From: Verrucomicrobiota bacterium
Lineage (GTDB): Bacteria; Verrucomicrobiota; Verrucomicrobiia; Limisphaerales; UBA1319
DNA: 64,000 bases
Reading direction: 5' to 3'
Assembly: GCA_022709905.1 (NCBI GenBank)
Contig: JAKLHY010000025.1
Span: 1 to 64,000 of the forward strand
Of this stretch, positions 20,801 through 29,567 are shown one piece after another. How positions within the stretch are numbered: the stretch's first letter is position 1; each line of letters opens with the position of its first letter. A program made the translations under genes and the position numbers. The notes beneath the pieces were generated by a model that was not told the origin of the DNA, ran no database searches, and saw only the letters and a list, made by a program, of their open reading frames with translations.

Positions 20801-22234
20801 GTCGATCACCACGAAGTCCTGGAACGGCAGCCGCGGATTGTCCGGTTTCGCCAGGGCGACGCGCTCGCCGCGGTCGGACAGTTCTCCTTCGAAGTCCCCA
20901 ACGGTGTTGGCTGAATCGAGTTGCGGGTACTTCGTCAACAGGTTGGCTTGGTCACGGGCCACGACCAAGTAGCCGCCGGCCTGGACGATAGTTCCCGGCG
21001 GGATCATGAAGTCGATCCCGTCCACGAAGCGCCAGTATCCTACGTCCACCGCGTTGCTGCCCCGGTTGTGGAGTTCCACGTATTCGTCCTCCACCTGGCC
21101 GGAGATCGGGTGGTACATGAGTTCGTTGATGACGATGTCGTGAAGGGTGGGCGCGCTGTTGGCCGCGCCGGGCGTTGTCTGCGCCAGTTCGCAGATGCCG
21201 GGGGCTCCATCGGGCCAGCGTCCCGACGAGCGGCCCAGGGGCTGGGCGTCGAAGCGCACGGCATCGATCACCCGGGCGCCGTCGCCTCGAACCAGGAAGA
21301 TCGTATCACCGTGGCGGCTGAGCGAAAAACCGAGGTCCGCTTGCGAAAAAACCGCCCACCCGCCCGGTGCAAGCTGAGTGCCTGCGGGGATGATAAATTT
21401 GTTCGTGTCGGGCTGGTCACTGAGTCCGCAGCCGGACAGATCCACAGTCTGGGTGCCGCGATTGAAAAGCTCGATGAAGTCTGCTTCCGGGAGATCGGTG
21501 TGGGCCAGGAATTCGTTGATCACCACCGCATCCAGCGGGTCTACAAGTTTAGGATCGGCCCGGCCCGGTGAACCACCTACCTCGGCGCTGGCCGCCCAGG
21601 CGTCGACGGAACGTTCGCCATAATCGGGGCGGGCCAACTGGAGCGAATGCCCCGCGCCGTCTGCCGCAACCGGCCACGGCATCTGGTCTTGGTAGTCAAC
21701 TTCCAGCAACAAAGCGCCCGCGCGGTTGTGGAGCCGCACCTGGCCGCGGTCGTTGGGCAGGCTACCCGCATATGGCCCGATAACGTTGCTCATGCCAGAC
21801 GCCTGTCTCAAGGCCTCGGGATCGCGCGCCACGACCACGAAGCTGCGACCGGAAAGGACAGCGTTGGACGGGAACGTGAAATCCACCGCGCCGGAGATCC
21901 GGAAGCCGCTCAGGATTTCCGACACCGGTTCCGTGTTGAAGATCTCGATGAATTCCAGAACCTCGATGCCGCCGGCTTTGCGCGGATGATACATGATCTC
22001 GGAGATAATGAGCGGAGTGCCCCGGCTGGAGGGAGAGAGCTGCCGGGCACGGGACAGGTCGGGATGGGTGGTGGCATGAGTGGCCGGCGTCAGCTGCCCC
22101 TCTTCCATCAGGAATGCCGGAGATATTCCTTCGCTTTGGATGCTGCCTTCGACGTGGGACTGCGCCTGGGCAACCAAGATTGAGAATAGGGTGAAGGCGA
22201 TTCCAATGGCGAATCCGAGGAAGCGCGACCTCAT
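14804..22234 (-). CDS. Giant secreted LTD/CotH-kinase multidomain protein
   Basis: A 2476-residue exported protein. The ATG at 22234 gives a signal peptide (FAIGIAFTLFSILVAQA). Eight lamin-tail domains start with the I-N/S-E-x-M-Y-H-P type motif near residues 75, 235, 363, 1250, 1418, 1571, 1916 and 2258. Between the third and fourth lies a CotH-kinase-like domain (about 880-1200; FISLNGDNG, VVNRMCGNGDHY, HANDMDGAFG). CotH proteins phosphorylate protein targets in spore coats; in Verrucomicrobiota such LTD-CotH proteins are common but uncharacterised. Two cadherin/Ig-like repeats lie at about 1715-1910 and a jelly-roll-like domain at about 2080-2230. The C-terminal 70 residues (FEWASVPGVRYRVEG ... 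RYYRVVVP) match the module on neighbours. Extracellular location is clear; function is inferred. Confidence 0.8.
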   Translation of the reverse strand: MRSRFLGFAIGIAFTLFSILVAQAQSHVEGSIQSEGISPAFLMEEGQLTPATHATTHPDLSRARQLSPSSRGTPLIISEIMYHPRKAGGIEVLEFIEIFNTEPVSEILSGFRISGAVDFTFPSNAVLSGRSFVVVARDPEALRQASGMSNVIGPYAGSLPNDRGQVRLHNRAGALLLEVDYQDQMPWPVAADGAGHSLQLARPDYGERSVDAWAASAEVGGSPGRADPKLVDPLDAVVINEFLAHTDLPEADFIELFNRGTQTVDLSGCGLSDQPDTNKFIIPAGTQLAPGGWAVFSQADLGFSLSRHGDTIFLVRGDGARVIDAVRFDAQPLGRSSGRWPDGAPGICELAQTTPGAANSAPTLHDIVINELMYHPISGQVEDEYVELHNRGSNAVDVGYWRFVDGIDFMIPPGTIVQAGGYLVVARDQANLLTKYPQLDSANTVGDFEGELSDRGERVALAKPDNPRLPFQDFVVIDEVTYSDGWGRWTDGGGSSLELTDAHADNVLGSNWQGSDETAKAPWTDIEHTGVIDNQAGTVEELQVFCQQSGECLLDKIELKKAGETVNRVKNFDFESGLSGWERLGSHERSSVETNEGYASSRSLRVRATSQGRYTISVYRITYDRLSTAVTPPLAGETFTIRAKGRWIAGWPYIVIGVKGHALEAVGALDLPHNLGTPGEPNSRRVVNAGPAISDVQHSPVLPAANQAILLSARIHDPDGVASVALKWRNDTAARPVTTTPMTDPDGDGVFRATLPGQAAGQIVAFAVEATDAAAPSVTSRFPGPPLTGAPPLECLVRFGDTLPAGAFGSYRFWVSSTNVARWRARETRSNEPVDTTFTYDDYRTVYNASVRYRGNWRSFDDYRNAAYLVEFPKTERVLGDTEVAIDFISLNGDNGTKQQEKHAYWMARQVDLASIAMRYVHVSVNGSALFRYDSLSPSRTLCASWYGDDDPHVYEQLYPHEPFRRYTTTGGAKKQAKYRYCMRKKATAVPDDDFSPLYRVVDALGAPTDDRYVARVSALADIRSWAGYWVVNRMCGNGDHYNSAGYPHNLYTYIPPYGRSRLHANDMDGAFGTTYSLFPDAGYLPGVMFAKPEFRRVYWRLAHDMALGPMSPSASDTRLFEWHEAFRNNGITAVAPTAMRNWIAARRADHLRELAPVTNLAFKVTTPDTLTNRTPIIIRGEAPIAVIAIEINGQAHAIQWVGETTWQIRVALAGGANVLAFRALNQQGAVLGSDTRTITYTGPGVSLEGKLVISEIMYHPAAPASSFVEIHNLSSTETLPLGGLHVGGIDATLGHGRFIEPGGYAVVAGSLPGYQSSYGNAEVVAGEFGGALDNGGEQLSLQVIQGTNRMVLDQVTYSDDPPWPAAADGGGASLQLIDSTRDNDRIGNWSAVDPASALPRATPGQANNVAAPLPAFPCLWINEVMPANASVRADNAGEFDPWIELFNAGTNAVSLAGCYLSNDPLDLQRWAFPNGWTIDAGQRLLVWADAQPAQTAGADLHATFQLDRANGTVVLARQHLDRTLVLDAVTYADVAVDSSFGSYPEGDPHSRQVFHSPTPAQPNQAAWPPILVRINECMADNTLTAADPADGDFDDWFELYNAGPIAVALANYTLTDDLDNPTKYSIPPGTIIPASGFLLIWADEEEDQNAPGQDLHVNFKLAHDGEQLGLFAPDGSLVDGFSFGPQTSDISLGHFPDGAESPLYEMVQATPRGPNNPDGANRPLLLAPVPEQSVAEGSLLTFTVQAADPDSGTTVRYRLGTGAPVTATLDEHTGEFRWTPGEADGPARVNFVIQAEDNGTPVRVGTVRVTVQVTEVNEPPRLNPIADQVVEEGMPLALQFTAHDPDFPPNPLVFTLAPGAPEGASVTADGAFAWIPDESRGGTSVDIVVRVSDLGSPQYTDTGTFRVVIKPQPHLVINEIMYHPQTNDTEFIELVNNSARSAEDLSGVQLTADNLAFTFPAGTTLVPGGFSLVIANRAAFEAAYGAGLPVAGQWTGHLTTTGDTIRLTRTTPNGQTEVLDEVCFAADAPWPEAADGQGGSLQLIDARQDNARVGNWSAAASLGPRAQSGQLLGITNLWRYDQSGTDLGAAWREPGYNDGAWPSGRALFYVEGAALPAPKNTPLTIGPMTFYFRTTFFYDGPTTGLRLKINTVLDDSAIIFLNGSEWLRVGFDDTSEVTFNTPAERLVGDATLEGSMVVGRDALRYGTNLVAVEVHQNNSGSSDVVWGMDLAVESIGAPATPGRTNSLAKVLPPFPSLFINEALAVNATGVLDNAGEHEPWIELVNAGSLSASLEGWYLADSFTNLTQWAFPAGFSIESAKFCLLRADGELAETTGADVHTNFRLENGGVIALVRTQAGEPAVVDYLRLPKLPADTSYGSLPDGQDRMRGVLDRPTPGRRNSPVPAPEIVNPRLDPVEGISFEWASVPGVRYRVEGAFALSGQPWMTLAESVARGEGMRYTEPLGVSMRYYRVVVP

Positions 22235-23235
22235 CCGCCGATCGATCGTGGCGGCTTGGCGCCAGCGGCCCCGCGGGCCTTGGACGATCAGTCCGTTGTC
22301 GCCCTCAAATCGGTCTTTTCGAAGACGAAGCCAACTGTATTGAGGGCACTTGAGATGGGAGAACTGTCCCATACTTTCATTTCATCCGGCTTACCGCGGG
22401 CTGTGGGCAGAACTAAACACCGAACCTTTTCGCATGAGGCAAAGATGCCCGTACGGAAGGCGCGATTCAACGTGAATCGGGTTGAGTTTCTGATCGAACG
22501 GTTGAGAACGCCGCGCATTGTGCGTATGAGATCCATCCTGGATAGGATCAGGTTTTGCCCTGCTGGCTCTGGCCGCAGGTAGTCGCGCGCCGTAATGTAT
22601 TGGATCACCCTGATGTCCTCCGGCCGCAGCCAGGCGGTGGAATGCCGTAACCATGGGCGGACTGAATTTGTCCATAGCGCCCCGTTGCCCGGAGAACTAG
22701 CCTGCTCTGCAGGCTAGAAGTCTTAACAAAAGAGTCAAGTTTTGGTTCGACCTTAGTTCTTGGAGGAATCGGTTAATTGAGCCTATGGGTCTCTTGGAGC
22801 ATGAGGTCGATTTGTTCATTCACCTCCCGAAGTTTATCGCGCAAAGGATGAGGGACCTCTACTTTGCACGGGGGTTCAACCGCCGCCGCCAATTACCGCG
22901 GCGCCTGGAGTGGTTCTTGACCCCTCCATCCCGCCTCTGCTACTTTTTCCCCATGAAAGCGCTACTTCAGACCGGTTCCGGCGGGCGAGTTCCCGCGCGG
23001 CCTGAAAAGCTGAAAAGCGATTTCTTATTAGTATTGGTAAGCGCGCCGCCAGTCCAGGCCTTCCGAAAGCCTTGTCCGTGGTTCTCATGTGGGCATCATT
23101 TCCGCCGATAATTGGTCTTTCAATGACGAAACCCGCTCTGCTGAACCGACACGGGGTGACAAGCCGAGCGCGAAGGTCTTAGGTCCGCCCAGGGCACCCC
23201 CAGTGAATTGTTGCCACCCTGGCAGGAAGGTCGTG
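22235..23235. other. 1-kb intergenic region without a supported gene
   Basis: This lies between divergently transcribed genes, the LTD/CotH protein and the hybrid kinase. Short open frames occur on both strands (for example 22288-22608 reverse and 22785-23111 forward), but none shows a recognisable domain, a start signal or biased codon use. The 3' part must hold the kinase promoter; no clear -35/-10 pair was seen. Confidence 0.45.
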
Positions 23236-26200
23236 ATGCTCAGTCACCCAGCCAAACCTCGCGCGCGATCGCGGTGTTGCTTTTGGTTGTGTCTTGCTCT
23301 GGCCCTTGCCCTCACCTCGCTCGCCCCCCAAGCCCAACCCCGCCCACTCCGGTTCGTCACCCACGGCATCAAACAAGGCCTCTCGGAAGCCACCGTCCGG
23401 TGCGTCGTCGAAGACCCTGACGGTTTCATGTGGCTGGGTACCAGCGACGGACTCAACCGCTTCGACGGGTACGACTTCGTGATCTATCGCAATCGTCTGG
23501 CCGATCCGACCAGCCTCAGCCATAACGCGACCACCTGTCTGCTGGTCGACCGCACCCGAACGCTCTGGGTGGGCACCAACCACGGCCTGAACCGCTACGA
23601 TCGCGAGCGCGACGCCTTCGTCCAATACCGAAGCGCCGCCACGGATCCCGCCACGCTGAGCAATGACCTGATTACCGCCCTCCACGAAGATACCCACGGC
23701 AACCTCTGGGTCGGCACTTTTTGGGGGCTCAACCGCTACGACCGCGAACGCGACCGGTTCATCCGCTACTCCCTCGCCGGACCCGATGCCGACCTTGCCC
23801 AGGGCGGACCGCACGTCATGGCCTTGCTGAGCGACAGCCGCGGCAACCTCTGGGTCGGCACCGCCACCGATCGCCTCAGCCGCTTCGACCCTCAAACCCA
23901 GAGCTTCGTCTCCGTCCTCGAAGGCGATATCCGGGCAATCTGCGAAGACCGCGACCAAACCCTGTGGGTCGGGACCCAGGAGGGTCTCTGGCACTTCGAC
24001 CCGGCCACCGGCCGGCTCGCCCGTTATACGCATGACCCCGACGACCCGGGGAGTCTCAGCAGCAACCATGTGGACGTCATCTGCGAGGATACCCGGGGAG
24101 ATCTGTGGATCGGCACCGACGGCGGCGGGCTCAACCGGCTCGATCGCGGCACCTCCCGCTTCCACGCCTACCGACATCGCCAGCACGACCCCTCGAGCCT
24201 CGGCAGCGACGTGGTGCGCACCATTTTCGAGGATTCCAGAGGCGATCTCTGGATTGGCCTCTACACCGGCGGCGTCAGTTACCACAACCGCCATAGCGAG
24301 TCCTTCGCCCATTACGCCCACATCCCCGAGGAACCCAACAGCCTCGGCCATAACACCGTCCTGTCGCTGCTCGAAGATCCCTCCGGAGTGCTCTGGGTCG
24401 GAACTGAAGGCGGCCTCGACCGGTTCGACCGCGCGACCGGCCAGGTCACCCACTACCGTCACGACCCCGCCAATCCCCAAACCCTGGGGGCCAACGCGGT
24501 CCTCTGCATCTACCGCGACGCCCGCAACCGGCTCTGGCTCGGAACCTGGGCGGGCGGATTGAACCGATGGAACGACGCCGAGCAGACCTTCACCCGCCAC
24601 CAACCGCGCGCTGGCGACCCCCACTCCATCAGCAGCCCCCATGTGTGGGGCATCACCGAGGATTCCGAAGGTCTCCTGTGGTTGGCCACCTTCGGCGGCC
24701 TCAACCGGTTTGACCCGGAAACCGAGCGGTTCACGCGCTACCAACACCACCCCAACGACCCCGCCAGCCTGGCCCACTCGATCACCCGGCATGTCCTCCG
24801 AGACCGACAGCACCGTCTGTGGGTGGCCACCGAAGATGGCCTGTCCCGCCTCGATCTCACCCGCGGAACCTTCGAGAATTTCCGCCATGACCCCGGCAAT
24901 CCGGCCAGCCTCACCGATTCCGCCATCACCACCCTCTTCGAGGACTCACGCGGCCAACTCTGGATCGGCACCAAGACGGGCGGGCTGAACCAGTTCGATC
25001 CCGACCGCGGCACCGCCCGCAGCTACCGCCGGCAGGACGGCCTCCCCAGCGACTATATCAACGCGATCCTGGAAGACGCCGGCGGCTTCCTCTGGATCAG
25101 CACCTACGGGGGCATCTCCCGGTTCGATCCGGCCACCGGCACCGTCCGGAATTACGACGAGAGCGATGGCCTGCTCGCCAGCCAGTATACCCGAAACGCC
25201 GCCTGGCAGAACCGGCACGGCGAGCTCTTCTTCGGAGGCCAGAACGGCTTCAGCGCCTTCTTCCCCGACCGAATCGACGACGCCGCGCCTCCCCCCCGCG
25301 TGGTCCTCACCGATTTCCTGGTCTTCAACCGTTCCGTCGACCACCGGAAACCTGGGAGCCCCCTCACCCGCTCCATCAGCACGGCCACCGAAATCCGATT
25401 GCGCCACAACCACTCCGTCATCACTTTCGCCTACGCCGCTCTGAATTTTCGCTCCCCGGGACGCAATCGTTACGCCTACCGTCTCGAACCCTTCGACAAG
25501 GAGTGGAACGAGGTCGGCTCGGAACGCCGAGCCACTTACACCAACCTTGACCCCGGCCAATATGACTTCCGCGTCAAAGCCAACAGCGGCGGGCTCTGGA
25601 ACGACGACGCCCTCTCCATCCGCGTCCTCATCCAGCCGCCGCTCTGGGCGACCTGGTGGTTCCGTTCCTCGGGCCTGGCCTTGCTCGCGCTACTCCTCGT
25701 GTCGCTTCACCTCCTGCGCACCCGCACGGTCCGGGCCCATAACCGCGCCCTGCAGGCGGAGATTAGCGAGCGCAAGCGCGCCGAAGCCGAAAAGGCCAGG
25801 CTCGAGGACCAACTGCGCCAGGCTCAAAAGATGGAGGCCGTGGGTCGCCTCGCCGGCGGCATCGCCCACGACTTCAATAATATCCTCACCGCGATCTCCG
25901 GATACTCGGATATGGTCCTGGCTGAACTGCGCCCGGAACACCCCCTCCATGCCGACGTCGTCGAAATCCAGCAGGCCGCCAAACGCGCCGCCAGCCTCAC
26001 CAGCCAACTGCTCGCCTTCTCCCGCCGACAACTCATCCGGCCCCGCGTCCTCGATCTCGGCCAAGTCGTCTCCCTCTCCGAACCCATGCTCCGGCGCCTC
26101 ATCGGCGAGCACATCGCCATGCAACTCCGCTTCGACCCCGACCTCTGGAAAATCAAATCCGACCCGGGCCAAATCGACCAGATCCTCGTCAACCTCGCCG

Positions 26201-26952
26201 TCAACAGCCGCGACGCCATGCGGGATGGCGGCCACCTCACCATCGAGGTCCGCAACGCCAACATCGACGAAGCCTTCTGCAAAGCCCACCCCGAAGGGGT
26301 GCCGGGCGAATATGTCATGCTCTCGGTGAGCGACGACGGCAGCGGCATCGACAGTGACGCGCTGCAGCACCTGTTCGAGCCCTTCTTCACCACCAAACCC
26401 CAGGGCAAAGGCACCGGCCTGGGACTCTCCACCGTCTATGGCATCGTCAAACAAAACCGCGGCTTCGTGAATGTCTATTCCGAAGTCGGACTCGGATCCA
26501 CCTTCAAGGTCTACTTCCCGCGCACCCGGGAAACCGCCGAGCCGGCCTCCCCACCCGCCCCCCGCCCCACCGTGCCCAGCCGGGAAACCATCCTGCTCGT
26601 CGAGGACGAGGACACCGTCCGTCGCCTGGCCAAACGCCTCCTCGAAAGGCAAGGCTACACGGTCCTGGAAGCCGCCGGCGGCCAGGCCGCCTGCCGCCTG
26701 GCCGATGAATGGGGAGCCGACTTTCACCTTCTCCTGACCGACGTCGTCATGCCCGGGATGAGCGGCCGCGAACTCCACCGCACCCTGGCTGCCAAACGGC
26801 CCGGCCTCCGCGTGCTCTTCATGTCCGGCTACACCGACGACGCCATCGCCCACCACGGGGTGCTCAAGGAAGGCACCTCCCTCCTTCAAAAACCCTTCAC
26901 CGCCGACTCGCTCAACCGCAAGGTGCGTGAGGTGCTCGACGCCCCCGCCTGA
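23236..26952 (+). CDS. Hybrid two-component sensor kinase with Reg_prop propeller
   Basis: A 1238-residue protein. The ATG at 23236 is preceded by AGGAAGG with 5-nt spacing and gives a signal peptide (LCLALALALTSLAPQAQ). About fourteen two-component-propeller repeats (D-x-x-G-x-L-W-x-G-T-x-x-G-L-x-R-F/Y-D) fill residues about 30-670. A Y_Y_Y domain follows (about 715-795), then one membrane helix (about 806-828) and a coiled coil with ERKRAEAEKARLEDQLRQAQ. The HisKA H-box GGIAHDFNN carries H878. The ATPase domain shows N (NLAVNSRDAM), G1 (DDGSGID), F (EPFFTTK) and G2 (GKGTGLGLS) boxes. A receiver domain with acceptor D1169 ends the protein. Unlike Bacteroides HTCS proteins there is no DNA-binding domain, so a separate partner must carry the output. 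It probably senses extracytoplasmic glycan fragments. Confidence 0.92.
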   Translation: MLSHPAKPRARSRCCFWLCLALALALTSLAPQAQPRPLRFVTHGIKQGLSEATVRCVVEDPDGFMWLGTSDGLNRFDGYDFVIYRNRLADPTSLSHNATTCLLVDRTRTLWVGTNHGLNRYDRERDAFVQYRSAATDPATLSNDLITALHEDTHGNLWVGTFWGLNRYDRERDRFIRYSLAGPDADLAQGGPHVMALLSDSRGNLWVGTATDRLSRFDPQTQSFVSVLEGDIRAICEDRDQTLWVGTQEGLWHFDPATGRLARYTHDPDDPGSLSSNHVDVICEDTRGDLWIGTDGGGLNRLDRGTSRFHAYRHRQHDPSSLGSDVVRTIFEDSRGDLWIGLYTGGVSYHNRHSESFAHYAHIPEEPNSLGHNTVLSLLEDPSGVLWVGTEGGLDRFDRATGQVTHYRHDPANPQTLGANAVLCIYRDARNRLWLGTWAGGLNRWNDAEQTFTRHQPRAGDPHSISSPHVWGITEDSEGLLWLATFGGLNRFDPETERFTRYQHHPNDPASLAHSITRHVLRDRQHRLWVATEDGLSRLDLTRGTFENFRHDPGNPASLTDSAITTLFEDSRGQLWIGTKTGGLNQFDPDRGTARSYRRQDGLPSDYINAILEDAGGFLWISTYGGISRFDPATGTVRNYDESDGLLASQYTRNAAWQNRHGELFFGGQNGFSAFFPDRIDDAAPPPRVVLTDFLVFNRSVDHRKPGSPLTRSISTATEIRLRHNHSVITFAYAALNFRSPGRNRYAYRLEPFDKEWNEVGSERRATYTNLDPGQYDFRVKANSGGLWNDDALSIRVLIQPPLWATWWFRSSGLALLALLLVSLHLLRTRTVRAHNRALQAEISERKRAEAEKARLEDQLRQAQKMEAVGRLAGGIAHDFNNILTAISGYSDMVLAELRPEHPLHADVVEIQQAAKRAASLTSQLLAFSRRQLIRPRVLDLGQVVSLSEPMLRRLIGEHIAMQLRFDPDLWKIKSDPGQIDQILVNLAVNSRDAMRDGGHLTIEVRNANIDEAFCKAHPEGVPGEYVMLSVSDDGSGIDSDALQHLFEPFFTTKPQGKGTGLGLSTVYGIVKQNRGFVNVYSEVGLGSTFKVYFPRTRETAEPASPPAPRPTVPSRETILLVEDEDTVRRLAKRLLERQGYTVLEAAGGQAACRLADEWGADFHLLLTDVVMPGMSGRELHRTLAAKRPGLRVLFMSGYTDDAIAHHGVLKEGTSLLQKPFTADSLNRKVREVLDAPA

Positions 26953-27131
26953 ACCCCACGCCGCCCCGTACTCAAGCCGGTGTCCCACTTCACCTGGGGG
27001 TGCAACCGGGGTTCGACGGTTGTTCGGCGGCCAATTCGGACGCGAATAGCCGATGCACTATTTCCGCCTGTAAAACCCGATGGAAACACCATAGGATGAT
27101 CACGATATTCACTCGTTTTACCGAGCCACGA

Positions 27132-29567
27132 ATGAAAGCTGAAACAACATCCTGTATGACATCGATTCAAGGTTCATCCGCCAAAAGGATACGGGCGAAA
27201 TTCCCTGGCTGCGTCGCCCTCATTCTGGTCGTCTGTTGCAGCTGGCTATTCGACGTTCGGTTGGCTTGCGGCATGGACTTGGGCGCCAATTTCTGGAACC
27301 CGGGTTGGCACAAAGCCAGCGACTGTTTTCAGGATGTCGCCAGGGTTACAGGTGACAATCCCTGGAATCCCCAATTCCTCGATGAAATCGGCATATACCG
27401 GTCTCTTCGGTTTATGGACTGGGACAATACGAACGGCTCAGAGCGGGAACGGTGGAGCCAACGCACTCAAAAAACAGCGCTCAAACAGAACCCAGTCGCT
27501 TACGAGTGGATGATCGACCTCTGCAATCGCTCCCGGGCCGATCTCTGGGTCACGGTTCCGCATCGGACAATCCCACACACGCTCACAAATGCGCCCAGCG
27601 ACTACGCGTTGCGCCTGTGTTTGCTGGTCAAAACGGGCATCGACATGGGCGGAGCAGACCTCCGACCCGTCGAATCGAGATTGCTCAAGATGACCGCGGA
27701 AGACCTGATCCGCCTGGGGGGAATAAAAACCGCCGAACCGCTCGATCTCCGACTCAAGTTCTATGTCGAATACTCCAATGAAACCTGGAATGGCGTTTTT
27801 AAACAGGCCCATGACTGCTGTGATGAAGGTCTAGCCTTGGGAATGGACACCAATCGGTGGACGGCCGGTTTCCGTTATCATGCCTGGGCTGCAATCCGGC
27901 TTTTCCGGGCTGCCGACCTGGTGTTCGGGGCTGATTCGCCACGCGTGGTTAAGGTGCTGGCCGCATTCACCAGCAATCCATGGATAGCCCAGCAACATCT
28001 CGATGTGCTATCCGATTCACGGTGGAATCCATGGGGAGTCAAGGCCAACGCCCTGGCAACAGCCCCGTATTTTGGGCATCAGGTTCAAGGGGATTCCCCG
28101 GAGGCGATCGAACAGTTGCGCTCGGCCATCCAGAAATCCGCCGAGCAATCCTCGCGGCACAAGCAGATCGCAGATCGCGCGGGATTAAAACTCATCGCCT
28201 ACGAGGGCGGTCAGCACGTGGTGAAGAAAGCGGCGATTGTTAATCGGAATCCCGTGATGTTCACACTTTATCAAGAATACTTGCGCGCGATGAGCCAGTA
28301 TTTCACCCATTTCTCACACTATAACCACGTGGGGCAAGCGGGCGATGGGGGGGCCTGGGGGGCACTCGAATACACCGGCCAACCGTTGGAACAGGCGCAC
28401 AAGTATCGCGCACTGGCGGATTGGGCCAAGAACCAACCTGCGGCCACCAACACTGTTCCCGTAGATTCCGAGGTTCCCTATCCTCGAATTGCCATGTTAT
28501 GGGCGAGTGTGCGCAAGGATCGCTCGCTGGAAGGAATGGCCCGGCACGACCTCATCATGACCAGCGCCGGGCGATTTGGACTCAAACCCAATCGCGCCCC
28601 GCAGGGATTAGCCGACGGTTTTGCCCCGGAATCGGTCCCCTTGACGCGCGAACGTCTTGCCGAATTACGCCGTCTTAATCCCAGGGTCATCATACTATGC
28701 GACCAGTCCTTTTATGAATACGCGGATTCATGGTTGCCGGAGGATCATCCGTGGTGGCTGCGCAAGAACGGCCAACGCCAGCAGTTTTGGCCGGGTACCC
28801 ATCGCACGGACTGGTCCAATCCGGAGTACCAGCGGAAAGTCGTTCGTCAAACGGTGGCCTGCCAGGAGGTGGGCTTTGACGGGGTCTTCTATGATAACCT
28901 TCGTTTGGAGAAAGAACCCTGGATCGAGGTCATGAAGGCGGTCCGGTCGGCGGTGGGCGACCGATTCCTGATCCTGGCCAACTGCGGTTACGATGTCGGC
29001 AACTACGACTGGCTTGCCCCGTGGCTGAACGGCATCATGTATGAATCCGGTTGGAGCCATGGCCGCGTCGAATGGGAGGAATGCATCCGCAAAATGCGGC
29101 AAACACAAACCTTGCTTCGCCCCCCGCGCATCAGTGTCATCGAACGGTTCGAGGAAATCCGCGATCAGGCGGGCTGGCCCAATGATCCGCGCAAGGGCCA
29201 GGAACGGCCGCGCGATCCGGCCGCGCGCCGCTGGAGCCTTTGTTATGCGCTCCTGATCGGCGACTGTTATTACCTTTTTTCAGACAGCACCTCGCACCAG
29301 CATGATTGGCATGCCGAGTATGACGTCAAGATTGGCCAGCCCAAAGGCCCAGCTCAACGGATCAACGCCCATGTTTGGCAGCGTCGCTACGACCGGGCCC
29401 TGGTGATTGTCAACTTGCCGGGAGCCAAAGCCCCTTACGAGGTTGTCCGAGATCAAGCCGCCAAAGACACGCTGAGTGGCCAGACAGGCACTCGATTCGA
29501 TATTCCACCCGGGGACGGCCGCATCTTGCTTGACCCGGCAAATGAGGCGTCATCGGGCTTTCGTTGA
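27132..29567 (+). CDS. Secreted two-module hydrolase-like protein (cellulose-binding-like + GHL15-like)
   Basis: About 811 residues; of several possible starts the ATG at 27132 keeps the export signal (FPGCVALILVVCCSWLFDVRLACG). The N-terminal module (about 50-430) begins LGANFWNPGWH and carries YVEYSNETWNGVF, the N-E-x-W pattern of a family of cellulase-like proteins, plus KLIAYEGGQH, a possible second catalytic Glu. The C-terminal module (about 449-780) resembles hypothetical glycosidase family GHL15: YPRIAMLWASVRKD, NPRVIILCDQSFYEY, FDGVFYDNL and GIMYESGWSHGRVEWEE, a TIM-barrel pattern with acidic strand ends. No characterised relative is recognised. It may be a bifunctional exo-acting glycosidase or a catalytic plus binding pair. 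Confidence 0.6.
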   Translation: MKAETTSCMTSIQGSSAKRIRAKFPGCVALILVVCCSWLFDVRLACGMDLGANFWNPGWHKASDCFQDVARVTGDNPWNPQFLDEIGIYRSLRFMDWDNTNGSERERWSQRTQKTALKQNPVAYEWMIDLCNRSRADLWVTVPHRTIPHTLTNAPSDYALRLCLLVKTGIDMGGADLRPVESRLLKMTAEDLIRLGGIKTAEPLDLRLKFYVEYSNETWNGVFKQAHDCCDEGLALGMDTNRWTAGFRYHAWAAIRLFRAADLVFGADSPRVVKVLAAFTSNPWIAQQHLDVLSDSRWNPWGVKANALATAPYFGHQVQGDSPEAIEQLRSAIQKSAEQSSRHKQIADRAGLKLIAYEGGQHVVKKAAIVNRNPVMFTLYQEYLRAMSQYFTHFSHYNHVGQAGDGGAWGALEYTGQPLEQAHKYRALADWAKNQPAATNTVPVDSEVPYPRIAMLWASVRKDRSLEGMARHDLIMTSAGRFGLKPNRAPQGLADGFAPESVPLTRERLAELRRLNPRVIILCDQSFYEYADSWLPEDHPWWLRKNGQRQQFWPGTHRTDWSNPEYQRKVVRQTVACQEVGFDGVFYDNLRLEKEPWIEVMKAVRSAVGDRFLILANCGYDVGNYDWLAPWLNGIMYESGWSHGRVEWEECIRKMRQTQTLLRPPRISVIERFEEIRDQAGWPNDPRKGQERPRDPAARRWSLCYALLIGDCYYLFSDSTSHQHDWHAEYDVKIGQPKGPAQRINAHVWQRRYDRALVIVNLPGAKAPYEVVRDQAAKDTLSGQTGTRFDIPPGDGRILLDPANEASSGFR

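Noticed and set aside
23179..24888. A 569-residue reverse-strand open frame opposite the sensor kinase
   Set aside because: It is the antisense of the repetitive, GC-rich propeller region, lacks any domain, and the forward strand has unmistakable kinase motifs.
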